Assembly (NCBI GenBank): GCA_017438945.1
Contig: JAFRUI010000029.1
Location: forward strand, 1-37,304
Direction of reading: 5' to 3'
DNA: 37,304 bases
Source: Bacteroidales bacterium
GTDB taxonomy: Bacteria; Bacteroidota; Bacteroidia; Bacteroidales; WCHB1-69
Shown here: piece after piece, positions 18,641 to 28,529 of the stretch
Numbering within the stretch: the stretch's first letter is position 1
How the letters are laid out: each line of letters begins with the position of its first letter
Notes under the pieces: model-generated
What the model was told of the DNA's origin: nothing
What the model saw: only the letters and a program-made list of their open reading frames with translations
Databases searched by the model: none
Made by a program: the position numbers and the translations under genes

Positions 18641-18698
18641 AACATTCAGCATTCAGCATTCAACATTCAACATTCAACATTCAACATTCAGCATTCAC
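18636..18698 (-). repeat. heptamer array, CATTCAR class, 3' of the first permease
   Basis: Nine units on the + strand (CATTCAA, CATTCAG x2, CATTCAA x4, CATTCAG, CATTCAC). In the permease sense each reads with a TGA, and the one at 18695-18697 is the permease stop. Confidence 0.95.
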
Positions 18699-19927
18699 TC
18701 GTCCCTCATCGCATCCACGGGCTTGATGTGCATGGCGCGGTAGGCGGGGGCGATGCCAGCGAGGAGGCCGAGGAGCATCAACAGGAGCAGAGCCGCGACG
18801 GCCGTACCGAACTGGATCTGGAAGACGGCCTGGTGCTTGGTGATGACCTCGAAGAGGTTGAGCAGCAGCACGGAGAAGACGATGCCGGACATGCCCGCGA
18901 CGGTGGTGAGGACGATGCCCTCGAGGATGATCTGGGTGAGGATGTCGCGCGGCGTGGCCCCGATGGCCCGGCGGATGCCGATCTCCACGGTCCGCTCGCG
19001 CACGACCACCAACATGATGTTGCTCACCCCGATGGCACCCGCCAACAACGTGCCGATGCCCACTAACCAGATCAGGAAGTTGATGCCCCTGAAAAGGTTG
19101 TCGATGATGCTGAACATCACCTCCATGTTGAGCAGCCTCATGGCCTCCTTGTCATCGGGGGCAATATAGTGCTGACGGGCAATCACTTGCCGTATTCTTC
19201 CCTCCAACTCGTTCATGTTGACCCCAGGGCCTCCCACGGTACAGATCACACCCACCTTGTCGCCGCTGTTCATGATGTCGCTCATCACCGTGAAGGGTAT
19301 GGTGACCTCATCCGCGCTGTTGCCCCAGAGGTTGATGTTGGAGGTACAGACATCCACGCCAATGACCTGATAGTAAATCCCTCCCACGCAGATGTACTGT
19401 CCGCAAGGATCGTCGCCATCAGGGAAGAGTGTCTTCCAGACGCGCTCGCCGATAACGCAGACTTTCCGCTTGTGCATCACATCGACTTGGTTGAGATAAC
19501 GCCCGAACTTCATTGTGGGTGCCTGCACCTTTACGTAGTCGGCCTCCACTCCTTTGACGGAGCAGCTGGCGTTGTGCTCGTCGCGGGTGGCAGTACGTCC
19601 CCACTCGGGCAGCAACGGGGTGACGACCTCCAGTTCGGGCACCATGGCCTTCAACCGTTCGATGTCCTTGTACTGCAGGTTCCATGAGCGCCCCTCTTTG
19701 AAGCCCTTGTACGGCTTGGTGGTCTCGTTCGCCGCGATGATGACAGTGTTGGTGGCAAACCCTTCAAAGTTCTTCTCCAACAGCTGTTTAAGACCATTAC
19801 CGCCGCCGATGAGGAACAACAGCATGAACAGCCCCCAGAAGATGCCGAAGCCCGTGAGGAAGCTGCGCCGCTTGTTCCGCATCAGCGCATCGAGGATTTC
19901 CCGGTATGTGTCTGTATCGAATTTCAT
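18695..19927 (-). CDS. ABC transporter permease, MacB type (second of pair)
   Basis: Inner-membrane permease of 410 residues with the MacB/FtsX architecture. There is one N-terminal TM helix (GFGIFWGLFMLLFLIGGG), a large periplasmic domain about residues 60-270 and three C-terminal TM helices with the conserved GVSNIMLVVVRERTVEIGIRRAIGATPRDI segment. I chose MKFDTDTYREI at 19927 as start; an in-frame GTG 30 bp upstream would place the N-terminus in a GC-rich hairpin. The stop is inside a CATTCA array. It is related to, but clearly different from, the permease at 20125, so the pump may be a heterodimer. Confidence 0.92.
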   Translation of the reverse strand: MKFDTDTYREILDALMRNKRRSFLTGFGIFWGLFMLLFLIGGGNGLKQLLEKNFEGFATNTVIIAANETTKPYKGFKEGRSWNLQYKDIERLKAMVPELEVVTPLLPEWGRTATRDEHNASCSVKGVEADYVKVQAPTMKFGRYLNQVDVMHKRKVCVIGERVWKTLFPDGDDPCGQYICVGGIYYQVIGVDVCTSNINLWGNSADEVTIPFTVMSDIMNSGDKVGVICTVGGPGVNMNELEGRIRQVIARQHYIAPDDKEAMRLLNMEVMFSIIDNLFRGINFLIWLVGIGTLLAGAIGVSNIMLVVVRERTVEIGIRRAIGATPRDILTQIILEGIVLTTVAGMSGIVFSVLLLNLFEVITKHQAVFQIQFGTAVAALLLLMLLGLLAGIAPAYRAMHIKPVDAMRDE

Positions 19928-19951
19928 TCGTTTATTGATCTCTGTTCCAAG

Positions 19952-19998
19952 CCCCACACTGCGGCTTCGCCTTGTGTGGGGTTATTAGCGCTTCGCGC
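19952..19998. repeat. two GC-rich hairpins before the permease start
   Basis: CCCCACAC (19952-19959) pairs with GTGTGGGG (19974-19981), and GCGC-TTC-GCGC follows at 19988-19998. They lead directly into copy 2 of the ~105-bp element, giving five consecutive hairpins in about 125 bp. Confidence 0.75.
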
Positions 19999-20001
19999 GT
20001 C

Positions 20002-20106
20002 TTGCCCCTTCGGGGCTGCTCAAGGAATATGTTTTCATACCCCCCTGCCCTGCGGGCATCCCCCCTAAAGGGGGGAATGGTCCTTCGACCGTATCTTTTG
20101 TCATTC
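20002..20106 (-). repeat. ~105-bp hairpin-rich dispersed element, copy 2
   Basis: Second copy of the element at 18537, with GCCCC-TTC-GGGGC, GCCC-TGC-GGGC and CCCCCC-TAAA-GGGGGG (20060-20075). Like copy 1 it lies between a permease stop with a CATTCAG array and the next start codon of the operon. Confidence 0.9.
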
Positions 20107-20122
20107 AGCATTCAGCATTCAT
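20102..20122 (-). repeat. heptamer array, CATTCAG class, 3' of the other permease
   Basis: Three units (CATTCAG x2, CATTCAT), ending 2 nt before the permease stop codon on the minus strand. Confidence 0.9.
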
Positions 20123-20124
20123 AA

Positions 20125-21396
20125 TTAGTTAACGTCGTTCAACGCTTCAATGGGGCGAATCCTCGCGGCTTTCATCGCGGGGGAGATGCCGGCGAGGGTG
20201 CCAGCGATGACCAACAGGATGGTGACGCCGACGGAGATGCCGAGCCCGACGGTCGGGTTGACGAACAGTTGGACTTTCTCGCCGAAGAACTCCACCGACG
20301 ACTGTCCCACGGTCATCTTCATCACCTCGCAGGCCACCATGCCGAGGAACATCCCAATGTAACCGAACAACGCGGTGATGGAGACGCTCTCCGCCAAAAT
20401 CAGCTTCATGATCTCCCACGGCGATGCGCCGATGGCCTTGCGGATGCCAAACTCGCGGGTGCGCTCCTTGACGGTGATCAGCATGATATTGGAAACGCCC
20501 ACGATGCCACCCACCAACGTGAAGATGCCCAAAATCCACAACGCCGTACGGATGAAATGCGTCCCCTTGTCCATCTGCATGTTCTGTGTGAAACGGTTCC
20601 AGATCCAGATCGAACTCTCATCATCCGGAGCCGCTTTGTGCGCCCGGTTGAGCGCGGCACGGTAGGTCTTCTCAAACTGCTCATTTTCCTCCTTGGTCGT
20701 CAATCCGTGGAAGGAGAAGTTGATCTGATCAACATAGTTGATGTCATTCGTGATCATCTGCATGGTCGTTATCGGTGCAAAAGCCTCCACACGTTGTGCC
20801 GTGCGGTCTGTCTTATAGATGCCCACCACCACCCACGTGATGTTGTCGGTGGTCACCGTCTTGCCAATCAGGGAGGCGTAATCTTCGCCGCCATTCATCA
20901 ACTCAATGGCATGAGAAGCGGCCAAGACAATGGACTTCCGATGCTGTTTTATGTCATTTTGGTTGATAAAACGGCCCTCCAGCATCTCGATCTTGTTCAT
21001 TTCCATCAAAGAGGGATAACAACCGTTCAGATAAACGGATGTGTGTCGGCTTTTAAAGGCCAGCGTATAAGGACCTTTGAAGAGCTCAGGGGAAATCTTG
21101 TCCACATTTCCGGAAAACAGGGCGCTTTGGGTGATGGCCACATCCTGGTCATTGAGATTAATGCGCCGACCGGTCTGATAGCCGTTGGCGGGTTTGCTGG
21201 TGACTCCACCAAACACCGCCATCGTGTTGGTGGCAAAGCGACCGCCTTGGTTCATGAAGGCGTTCATCAGCCCGTTGCCTGCGCCGAGGAGCACGATGAG
21301 CATGAAGATGCCCCAAGCCACTGCAAATCCCGTGAGGGCGGTGCGCAGCTTGTTGCGCCGGATGGATTCCCATATCTCTGTCAACAGATCGTTCAT
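20125..21396 (-). CDS. ABC transporter permease, MacB type (first of pair)
   Basis: Inner-membrane permease of 423 residues. The N-terminal TM helix (GFAVAWGIFMLIVLLGAG) follows a short cytosolic helix (MNDLLTEIWESIRRNKLRT). A large periplasmic domain is followed by three TM helices with the MacB-type block VGVSNIMLITVKERTREFGIRKAIGASPWEI. The ATG at 21396 lies 4 nt after the ATPase stop, so the two genes are probably translationally coupled. With the neighbouring ATPase, second permease, adaptor and TolC it makes a complete tripartite pump of the macrolide or peptide exporter class; the substrate is unknown. Confidence 0.93.
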   Translation of the reverse strand: MNDLLTEIWESIRRNKLRTALTGFAVAWGIFMLIVLLGAGNGLMNAFMNQGGRFATNTMAVFGGVTSKPANGYQTGRRINLNDQDVAITQSALFSGNVDKISPELFKGPYTLAFKSRHTSVYLNGCYPSLMEMNKIEMLEGRFINQNDIKQHRKSIVLAASHAIELMNGGEDYASLIGKTVTTDNITWVVVGIYKTDRTAQRVEAFAPITTMQMITNDINYVDQINFSFHGLTTKEENEQFEKTYRAALNRAHKAAPDDESSIWIWNRFTQNMQMDKGTHFIRTALWILGIFTLVGGIVGVSNIMLITVKERTREFGIRKAIGASPWEIMKLILAESVSITALFGYIGMFLGMVACEVMKMTVGQSSVEFFGEKVQLFVNPTVGLGISVGVTILLVIAGTLAGISPAMKAARIRPIEALNDVN

Positions 21397-21400
21397 AGTG

Positions 21401-22123
21401 CTATTTCATAATAGTGGTGGTGCCGAAAATCGAGGCTTTGTGCTGCTCGTTGAGTGTCGTCTCGCCGATGATGCCGTCTTTGATGTGGATGATCTTGTCG
21501 GTGCAGTTGGCCACGCCGCTCTCGTGCGTCACCACGATGATGGTAACTTTCTCGGTGCGATTGAGCTCGGTGAGCAAATCCATGACCTCCACGGAGGTCT
21601 TGGAGTCGAGAGCACCGGTGGGCTCGTCAGCCAGCAGAATGCGCGGATTCGTGATGAGCGCCCGCGCGATAGCCACACGCTGCTTCTGTCCACCCGATAG
21701 CTCGTTGGGGTAATGCATGGCCCAATCCGCCAAACCGAAATGCTCTAAGAAGTGCATGGCTAACTCGTTGCGCTTCTTGCGACTCACCCCTTGGTAGTAC
21801 AACGGCAACTCCACGTTCTCGACCGCCGTCTTGAAGTTGATGAGGTTGAAGGACTGGAACACGAAGCCGATCATGCGGTTGCGATAATGCGCCGCCTCCT
21901 TCTCGCTCAGGTTCTTGATGAGCTTGCCGTCTAACCAGTATTCCCCTTCGTCGTAATTGTCGAGGATGCCGAGGATGTTCAGCAGGGTGGATTTTCCCGA
22001 GCCGGACGCCCCCATGATGGAGACGAACTCGCCCTCGCCAATCCCGAGGTCGATGCCCTTCAGCACGTGCAGGGGCTGGCCGTTGTTGTAGGTTTTATGG
22101 ATGTTGTGGAGGTCGATTAACAT
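21401..22123 (-). CDS. ABC transporter ATP-binding protein (LolD/MacB type)
   Basis: ATPase subunit of the pump, 240 residues. Walker A is GASGSGKST (near residue 40), the Q loop is at FVFQSFNLI, the signature is LSGGQKQR, Walker B is ILLADEPTGALDS, and the switch histidine is in VVTHE. It energises the two permeases that follow. The start at 22123 is an ATG preceded by TTAACA and a short run of C-form repeat units. It is separated from the PspC-like gene by a TTRGCT array. Confidence 0.95.
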   Translation of the reverse strand: MLIDLHNIHKTYNNGQPLHVLKGIDLGIGEGEFVSIMGASGSGKSTLLNILGILDNYDEGEYWLDGKLIKNLSEKEAAHYRNRMIGFVFQSFNLINFKTAVENVELPLYYQGVSRKKRNELAMHFLEHFGLADWAMHYPNELSGGQKQRVAIARALITNPRILLADEPTGALDSKTSVEVMDLLTELNRTEKVTIIVVTHESGVANCTDKIIHIKDGIIGETTLNEQHKASIFGTTTIMK

Positions 22124-22140
22124 GATGAAACTGTTGGTTG

Positions 22141-22182
22141 TTGGCTGTTAGCTAAAAGCCAACAGCTAAAAGCTAAAAGCTA
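22141..22182 (-). repeat. heptamer array, TTRGCTN class, with an inverted half
   Basis: On the + strand: TTGGCTG, TTAGCTA, AAAGCCA, ACAGCTA, AAAGCTA x2. The units next to the PspC-like stop (cta at 22180-22182) are in its sense TAGCTTT form. The two units nearer the ATPase start are inverted, so the array can fold back on itself. Confidence 0.88.
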
Positions 22183-23394
22183 AATACTATCAGTTTTTAT
22201 TAACGTACTATCACTCTTTTTATTGCCACTGATATGTAGATTCACGCCTTTGTCGGGATTGGTTTGGATAGTGATGTCGTAGGAGGTGTTTTCGTCGCGG
22301 AGCTCATCGAGTACGGGATCAATGATACTGTCGAGTTCTTTGGTGCCGTAGTAGCTGTCGGTGCTGATGTAGTCGTGGTCTTCGAACCAGCGTTCCCACT
22401 GCTCACCCGTGCGCTCGAGCCGCTTCCCGATGTCATCGCGCTTGTCCATCTCGATGGCGAAACCGATGATGCCGAACAGGCTCAGAAGCCACACCGCCAA
22501 CAAGGTCCAGCCGACCCATTTGTGTTTACGTTCACCGTTTGCGGCACGCACGCACAACACCGCGATGCCGATGACAGGACAGAGCAGGAAGAGGGCGCAG
22601 CTGCCCAGCAACCCCATGTCGATGGCGTTGCCGAACGTGCCGGGCGCGTGCGTCAGCAAAGCCACGAACATGGCAATGAAGATGCCTAAAACGGCCACGG
22701 CAAGACTTGAACCTATAACAACACCAACCACTATCAGACAGATTTTCAATATCTTGCCAAATGTATTTGAACCATCACTTCGGGTACTGGGCTCCTGATG
22801 GAAATTATCAATATTCTCCAAAGTGGGTTCTATGCCCTGCATTTCAAGGAACTGGGCCTTGGTTTTGGCTTCCGGCATGATGATGAGCATAACCAAATAG
22901 ACGAGAATGCCCCAACCGAAACTGATAAGGGTGAGGACGATGAACAAAATCCGGGTGATGGCCGGATCGATGTCGAAATAGGCAGCAAGTCCGCTCGCCA
23001 CACCGCTCACCATGCGGTCATTGCTGTTGCGATAGAGTTTGCGCGGACGACGCGGTTTCCGCTCCGTGGTCCGACCGGAATTTCCCGTCGTGGCGTTGTC
23101 AGCGGAGGTACCACCGTCCGGTTGCCCCACCCCGCTCTCGTCATCGAACTGCTCGGGGCGACCGATAACCTCGATCACCTCTTCCACATCGTGGATTTCC
23201 ACAACGTTGCGGGCCTGGAGTTTGAAGGTGAGCAATTCCGCCATACGTTCTTCAATGTCGCGGATAATTTCTGCACGTTCCTCTTCGGGAAAACGTTTTT
23301 CAATGTCGGCGAGATACTGACTCAGCCGATCGCAAGCGTCATCGTCGATGTTGAAGACGACTCCACCAAGATTGATTGTTACGGTCTTTTTCAT
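22180..23394 (-). CDS. PspC-domain membrane protein
   Basis: Bacteroidota PspC-type protein of 404 residues, probably an envelope-stress or regulatory membrane protein. Residues 1-90 form a helical domain with conserved acidic and DIEERMAELL motifs typical of the family's N-terminus. A Gly/Thr/Arg linker follows. The PspC domain at about 130-195 begins RKLYRNSNDRMVSGVASGLAAYFDIDP and continues with two TM helices. Further TM helices lie at about 225-310, then a polar C-terminal tail. It is the second gene of the padR operon. The C-terminal codons end directly in a TAGCTTT repeat unit whose TAG is the stop. The leader consists of AAATCAC and AATAACC arrays. Confidence 0.9.
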   Translation of the reverse strand: MKKTVTINLGGVVFNIDDDACDRLSQYLADIEKRFPEEERAEIIRDIEERMAELLTFKLQARNVVEIHDVEEVIEVIGRPEQFDDESGVGQPDGGTSADNATTGNSGRTTERKPRRPRKLYRNSNDRMVSGVASGLAAYFDIDPAITRILFIVLTLISFGWGILVYLVMLIIMPEAKTKAQFLEMQGIEPTLENIDNFHQEPSTRSDGSNTFGKILKICLIVVGVVIGSSLAVAVLGIFIAMFVALLTHAPGTFGNAIDMGLLGSCALFLLCPVIGIAVLCVRAANGERKHKWVGWTLLAVWLLSLFGIIGFAIEMDKRDDIGKRLERTGEQWERWFEDHDYISTDSYYGTKELDSIIDPVLDELRDENTSYDITIQTNPDKGVNLHISGNKKSDSTLIKTDSI

Positions 23395-23405
23395 ATTTAT
23401 TTAAT

Positions 23406-23486
23406 GGTTATGGGTTATCGGTTATTGGTTATTGAAGCAGGTGATTTGTGATTTGTGATTGACATTCATCGTTTCATCGTCCTTCA
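23406..23486 (-). repeat. compound array between padR and the pspC-like gene
   Basis: On the + strand: GGTTATN x4 (23406-23433), GTGATTK x3 (23441-23461) and TTCATCG-type units (23463-23486). In gene sense the order is CGATGAA units holding the padR TGA stop (23484-23486), then AAATCAC, then AATAACC, then the pspC ATG. The same order occurs between the malic enzyme and the acyl-CoA reductase. Confidence 0.93.
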
Positions 23487-23813
23487 TCGCTTCAGATGTT
23501 CTACCGCATCCCTCAGCTCCTCCCAGCCGGCTTCAAGTTCGGCGAGGAAAGACCTGCCGGCTTCGGTGAGCTCATAATACTTGCGCGGGGGACCAGAGAC
23601 AGACTCCTGCCACTCGTATTGCAGGATACCGTTGTTCTTCAGGCGCGAAAGAAGCGGGTAAAGCGTGCCTTCCACCACAATCATCTTCGCCTCCTTCAAC
23701 TCGTTGATTATATCCGAGACATACGCAGGCTTTTTGTTGATAATCAAAAGGATGCAGTATTCCAAATACCCCTTCCGCATCTGAGATTTCACATTTTCCG
23801 CATTGATGTTCAT
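23484..23813 (-). CDS. PadR-family transcriptional regulator
   Basis: Winged-helix repressor-type protein of 109 residues, first gene of the efflux operon and the likely regulator of it. PadR landmarks are QMRKGYLEYCILLII (helix 1), the recognition region VSDIINELKEAKMIVVEGTLYPLLSRLKNNGILQYEW, and the wing GPPRKYYELTEAGRSFL, with a C-terminal dimerisation helix. I place the start at MNINAENVK (23813). An upstream in-frame ATG at 23870 would put the -7 box inside the coding region. The stop lies in CGATGAA repeat units. The promoter carries a near-perfect palindrome suited to autorepression. Confidence 0.93.
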   Translation of the reverse strand: MNINAENVKSQMRKGYLEYCILLIINKKPAYVSDIINELKEAKMIVVEGTLYPLLSRLKNNGILQYEWQESVSGPPRKYYELTEAGRSFLAELEAGWEELRDAVEHLKR

Positions 23814-23840
23814 CGTTTCTTGCTTTATAATTTGACGCGG

Positions 23841-23848
23841 CAAAGATA
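23841..23848 (-). promoter_or_regulatory. -7 promoter box of padR
   Basis: TATCTTTG on the minus strand, 27 nt before the ATG at 23813; matches TAnnTTTG. Confidence 0.6.
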
Positions 23849-23860
23849 CAAAATTTTTAA

Positions 23861-23879
23861 TACCTTGCATTGCAAAGTA
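23861..23879. promoter_or_regulatory. 19-bp palindrome, candidate PadR operator
   Basis: TACCTTGCATTGCAAAGTA is symmetric about its central T at eight of nine base pairs. It begins 12 bp upstream of the padR -7 box, across the region where the -33 contacts fall, and lies between the divergent padR and T9SS-cargo genes. Autoregulation by PadR is common in the family; binding here is inferred. Confidence 0.55.
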
Positions 23880-23940
23880 CTATTTTTTTTTAAAATTTTT
23901 TTCTGAATATATTTTCAAGCTCGTCAGATTGCTTTTTTTA

Positions 23941-23948
23941 TATTTTTG
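23941..23948 (+). promoter_or_regulatory. -7 promoter box of the T9SS cargo gene
   Basis: TATTTTTG, 47 bp before the ATG at 23996, at the end of a very AT-rich stretch; matches TAnnTTTG. Confidence 0.5.
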
Positions 23949-23995
23949 CAGGTTCAAAAATTAAGAGAAAATTCTTAAAATTAATATGTAGCAAT

Positions 23996-25681
23996 ATGAA
24001 GAAATTAAGTTTACTTTTGTTTTCGGTTTTGTTCGCCCTATGCGGGCTGAACGCCCAAACCGTTGTCCTCAGCGAGGATTTCTCCGCCATTGTGGACAGT
24101 AACTCCTACACCATCACCAATTCGCTGGACGAATACACGCAGGTGCCCGGCTGGACGGGTGACTGGGTGTATCCGAGCAACGGAAAGGTGAAGATCGGCA
24201 AGTCGGCCGAAGCGGGTTTCCTTCAAACCCCGGCACTCAACCTCTCCGCCAACAACGGTCAGTTCGTGGTAACCTTCGACGCTAAGGCGTGGACGAATGA
24301 CGCCACCAGCCTCATCGTGGCTGTGGACGGTGTCCCCTACACGGTGGAAGGTCTCAGCACGAGCACCTTTAACACCTTCTCTGTACCGCTCTCTGGCGGC
24401 ACAGCGGCCACTGTCGTCAAATTCCAAGGATTCCAGGCCAGCCACGGACGTTTCTTCCTTGATAACGTGATCATCACATCCCAGGAGCTGGGTCCCGACA
24501 CGGAAGCCCCGTTTGTGGCAAATGTGACCCCTTCCAACAACTCTCTGGCCGTCACCTTCAACGAAGTGCTGGATCCCTCCACTGCCCAGAATATCAGCAA
24601 CTACTCCCTCGACAACGGCATTTCTATCTCCTCCGCCACGCTGAACGGCAGTGTGGTCACGTTGGCCGTCTCCCCTGCCCTCACAGAAGGCAACACTTAC
24701 ACGCTGATAGTCAACAATGTGGCTGATGTTGCCGGCAATTTCTTGACCGCCGACACAATCACTTTCACCTACGGCGTCGCGCAGGATTTCCAAGTGGCCA
24801 ACATCGCGGCTCTCCGCGCCAAATGGACTGACGAGCTTGACGTCAACGGCACCCACTTCGGCAACGATGTCTACAAGCTCACCGGCCATGTGATTGTCAC
24901 CGGCATCAACGACAGCTACCGCCACCAGATCTTCATCCAAGATGCCTCCGGAGCTATCGTCATCGACGACCCCAACGGACTTATTACCAGCGCATTGGAA
25001 TCCGGTGATGAAATCTCAGACATCTATGGCAAACTCACCGACTACTACGGTCTGCTCCAGTTCGCCGTTTCTGAGCCCTACACGGCATCCGCACTCTCCA
25101 TCTACAACGACGTCACCCCGCTGACGGTCTCGCTCGCCGACTTACAAAACGTGAGCTACATGAACGCCCACCAGTGCGAGCTTATCCGCATGGAGAGCGT
25201 GAAGATCAATCCGCTCACCAGCAACGTTTTCGAGAATGGCAAAAAATACACCCTGACCCAAAATGGACAAACGGGCAACGGAATGTGGATCCATTTCTAT
25301 AACATTGAAGGCCTCACGGGCGAAGCCATCCCGACTTCTCCAGTGAACCTTCTAGGTGTGAACAAGATTTCCTACAGCGAGTATTACCTGATTCCGCGTA
25401 CGGGTGCCGACCTCGGCACGGGTCTTCCGCAGTACCTCACAGAGAACGACCTTGTGGTGTACCCCAACCCTGTCAGCAACAGACTCACCGTGACCCTCCG
25501 CACCGACAAATTCCAGATCTCGAACATGGCCGTTTATGACATCAACGGCAAACTGGTCCGCATGCTAGCTGTCAGCGACAACCAAATCGAGATGAACACG
25601 CAAGGCCTCGCCGCCGGAAGCTATTTCCTGCGCCTGAGCGACGGAAAGAACTGCGTGACGACGAAGTTCGTTAAGAAATAG
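23996..25681 (+). CDS. T9SS-exported multidomain protein with SbsA-type Ig-like domain
   Basis: A secreted, probably surface-attached protein of 561 residues. The signal peptide ends near CGLNAQ. Residues about 24-160 look like a jelly-roll/choice-of-anchor domain (SEDFSAI, GFLQTPALNLSANNGQFVVTFDAKAW). Residues about 165-262 are an SbsA-type Ig-like domain (VTPSNNSLAVTFNEVLDPSTA). About 270-460 form an OB-fold-like region (HVIVTGINDSYRHQIFIQDASGAIVIDD). The last ~80 residues are a T9SS type-A sorting domain (VVYPNPVSNRLTV, MAVYDINGKLVRML, GLAAGSYFLRL, TTKFVKK). Function is unknown. The TAG stop is the first codon of a TAGGACT array. Confidence 0.88.
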   Translation: MKKLSLLLFSVLFALCGLNAQTVVLSEDFSAIVDSNSYTITNSLDEYTQVPGWTGDWVYPSNGKVKIGKSAEAGFLQTPALNLSANNGQFVVTFDAKAWTNDATSLIVAVDGVPYTVEGLSTSTFNTFSVPLSGGTAATVVKFQGFQASHGRFFLDNVIITSQELGPDTEAPFVANVTPSNNSLAVTFNEVLDPSTAQNISNYSLDNGISISSATLNGSVVTLAVSPALTEGNTYTLIVNNVADVAGNFLTADTITFTYGVAQDFQVANIAALRAKWTDELDVNGTHFGNDVYKLTGHVIVTGINDSYRHQIFIQDASGAIVIDDPNGLITSALESGDEISDIYGKLTDYYGLLQFAVSEPYTASALSIYNDVTPLTVSLADLQNVSYMNAHQCELIRMESVKINPLTSNVFENGKKYTLTQNGQTGNGMWIHFYNIEGLTGEAIPTSPVNLLGVNKISYSEYYLIPRTGADLGTGLPQYLTENDLVVYPNPVSNRLTVTLRTDKFQISNMAVYDINGKLVRMLAVSDNQIEMNTQGLAAGSYFLRLSDGKNCVTTKFVKK

Positions 25682-25720
25682 GACTGAGGACTTAGGACTT
25701 AGGACTTAGGACTTAGGACC
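25679..25720 (+). repeat. heptamer array, TAGGACT class
   Basis: Six units: TAGGACT, GAGGACT, TAGGACT x3, TAGGACC. The first unit's TAG is the stop codon of the T9SS cargo gene. Confidence 0.95.
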
Positions 25721-25722
25721 AT

Positions 25723-25763
25723 AAAAAAAGCGTAGGTTGTTTGATACAGCCTACGCCTTTTTT
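25723..25763. terminator. bidirectional intrinsic terminator
   Basis: GCGTAGG pairs with CCTACGC, extended by three pairs including one G-U, flanked by a run of A on the left and of T on the right. It can serve both the T9SS cargo gene (+) and clpB (-), which converge here. Confidence 0.88.
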
Positions 25764-25802
25764 CATCGTCTCATCGCATCATCGCATCATCGCATCATCG
25801 CC
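25763..25802 (-). repeat. octamer array, CGATGA class, 3' of clpB
   Basis: Five + strand units (TCATCGTC, TCATCGCA x3, TCATCGCC). In clpB sense they read GGCGATGA and TGCGATGA and start at the first base after the TAA stop. Confidence 0.95.
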
Positions 25803-28400
<2,598 letters not shown>

Positions 28401-28436
28401 ATTGTTTTCTCCTTTCTTATAAAACGCCCCCTATTC

Positions 28437-28453
28437 AGCAATTATTTTGCCAA
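28437..28453 (-). promoter_or_regulatory. sigma-54-like -24/-12 promoter of clpB
   Basis: On the minus strand TTGGCAAAATAATTGCT fits yTGGCACGrNNNTTGCw at 15 of 17 positions, with GG and GC exactly 12 nt apart. It predicts a start site about 25 nt before the ATG, leaving room for the AGGAG. No TAnnTTTG box is visible in this leader. Confidence 0.5.
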
Positions 28454-28484
28454 GAGAATCTTACTGACAAAATGGCAGTTTTAC

Positions 28485-28529
28485 GATAACTATGACTATA
28501 ACTATGACTGCTAACTACTAATTGCTAAC
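28485..28529 (-). repeat. hexamer and heptamer block, 3' of the MATE gene
   Basis: On the + strand: GATAAC, TATGAC, TATAAC, TATGAC, then TGCTAAC, TACTAAT, TGCTAAC. The MATE stop (cta at 28518-28520) and its last three residues (VSN) are encoded inside the heptamers. The block matches the ATAACT-CTAACTA block at 2777-2861. Confidence 0.9.

Noticed and set aside
20269-21411. A 380-codon + strand frame opposite a permease
   Set aside because: It is antisense to a well-supported MacB-type permease and has no recognisable domain.
23814-23870. Longer PadR N-terminus (MQGIKNFVSLPRQIIKQET)
   Set aside because: It would be translated across the TATCTTTG box and shows no PadR homology; the Met at 23813 gives the normal family start.
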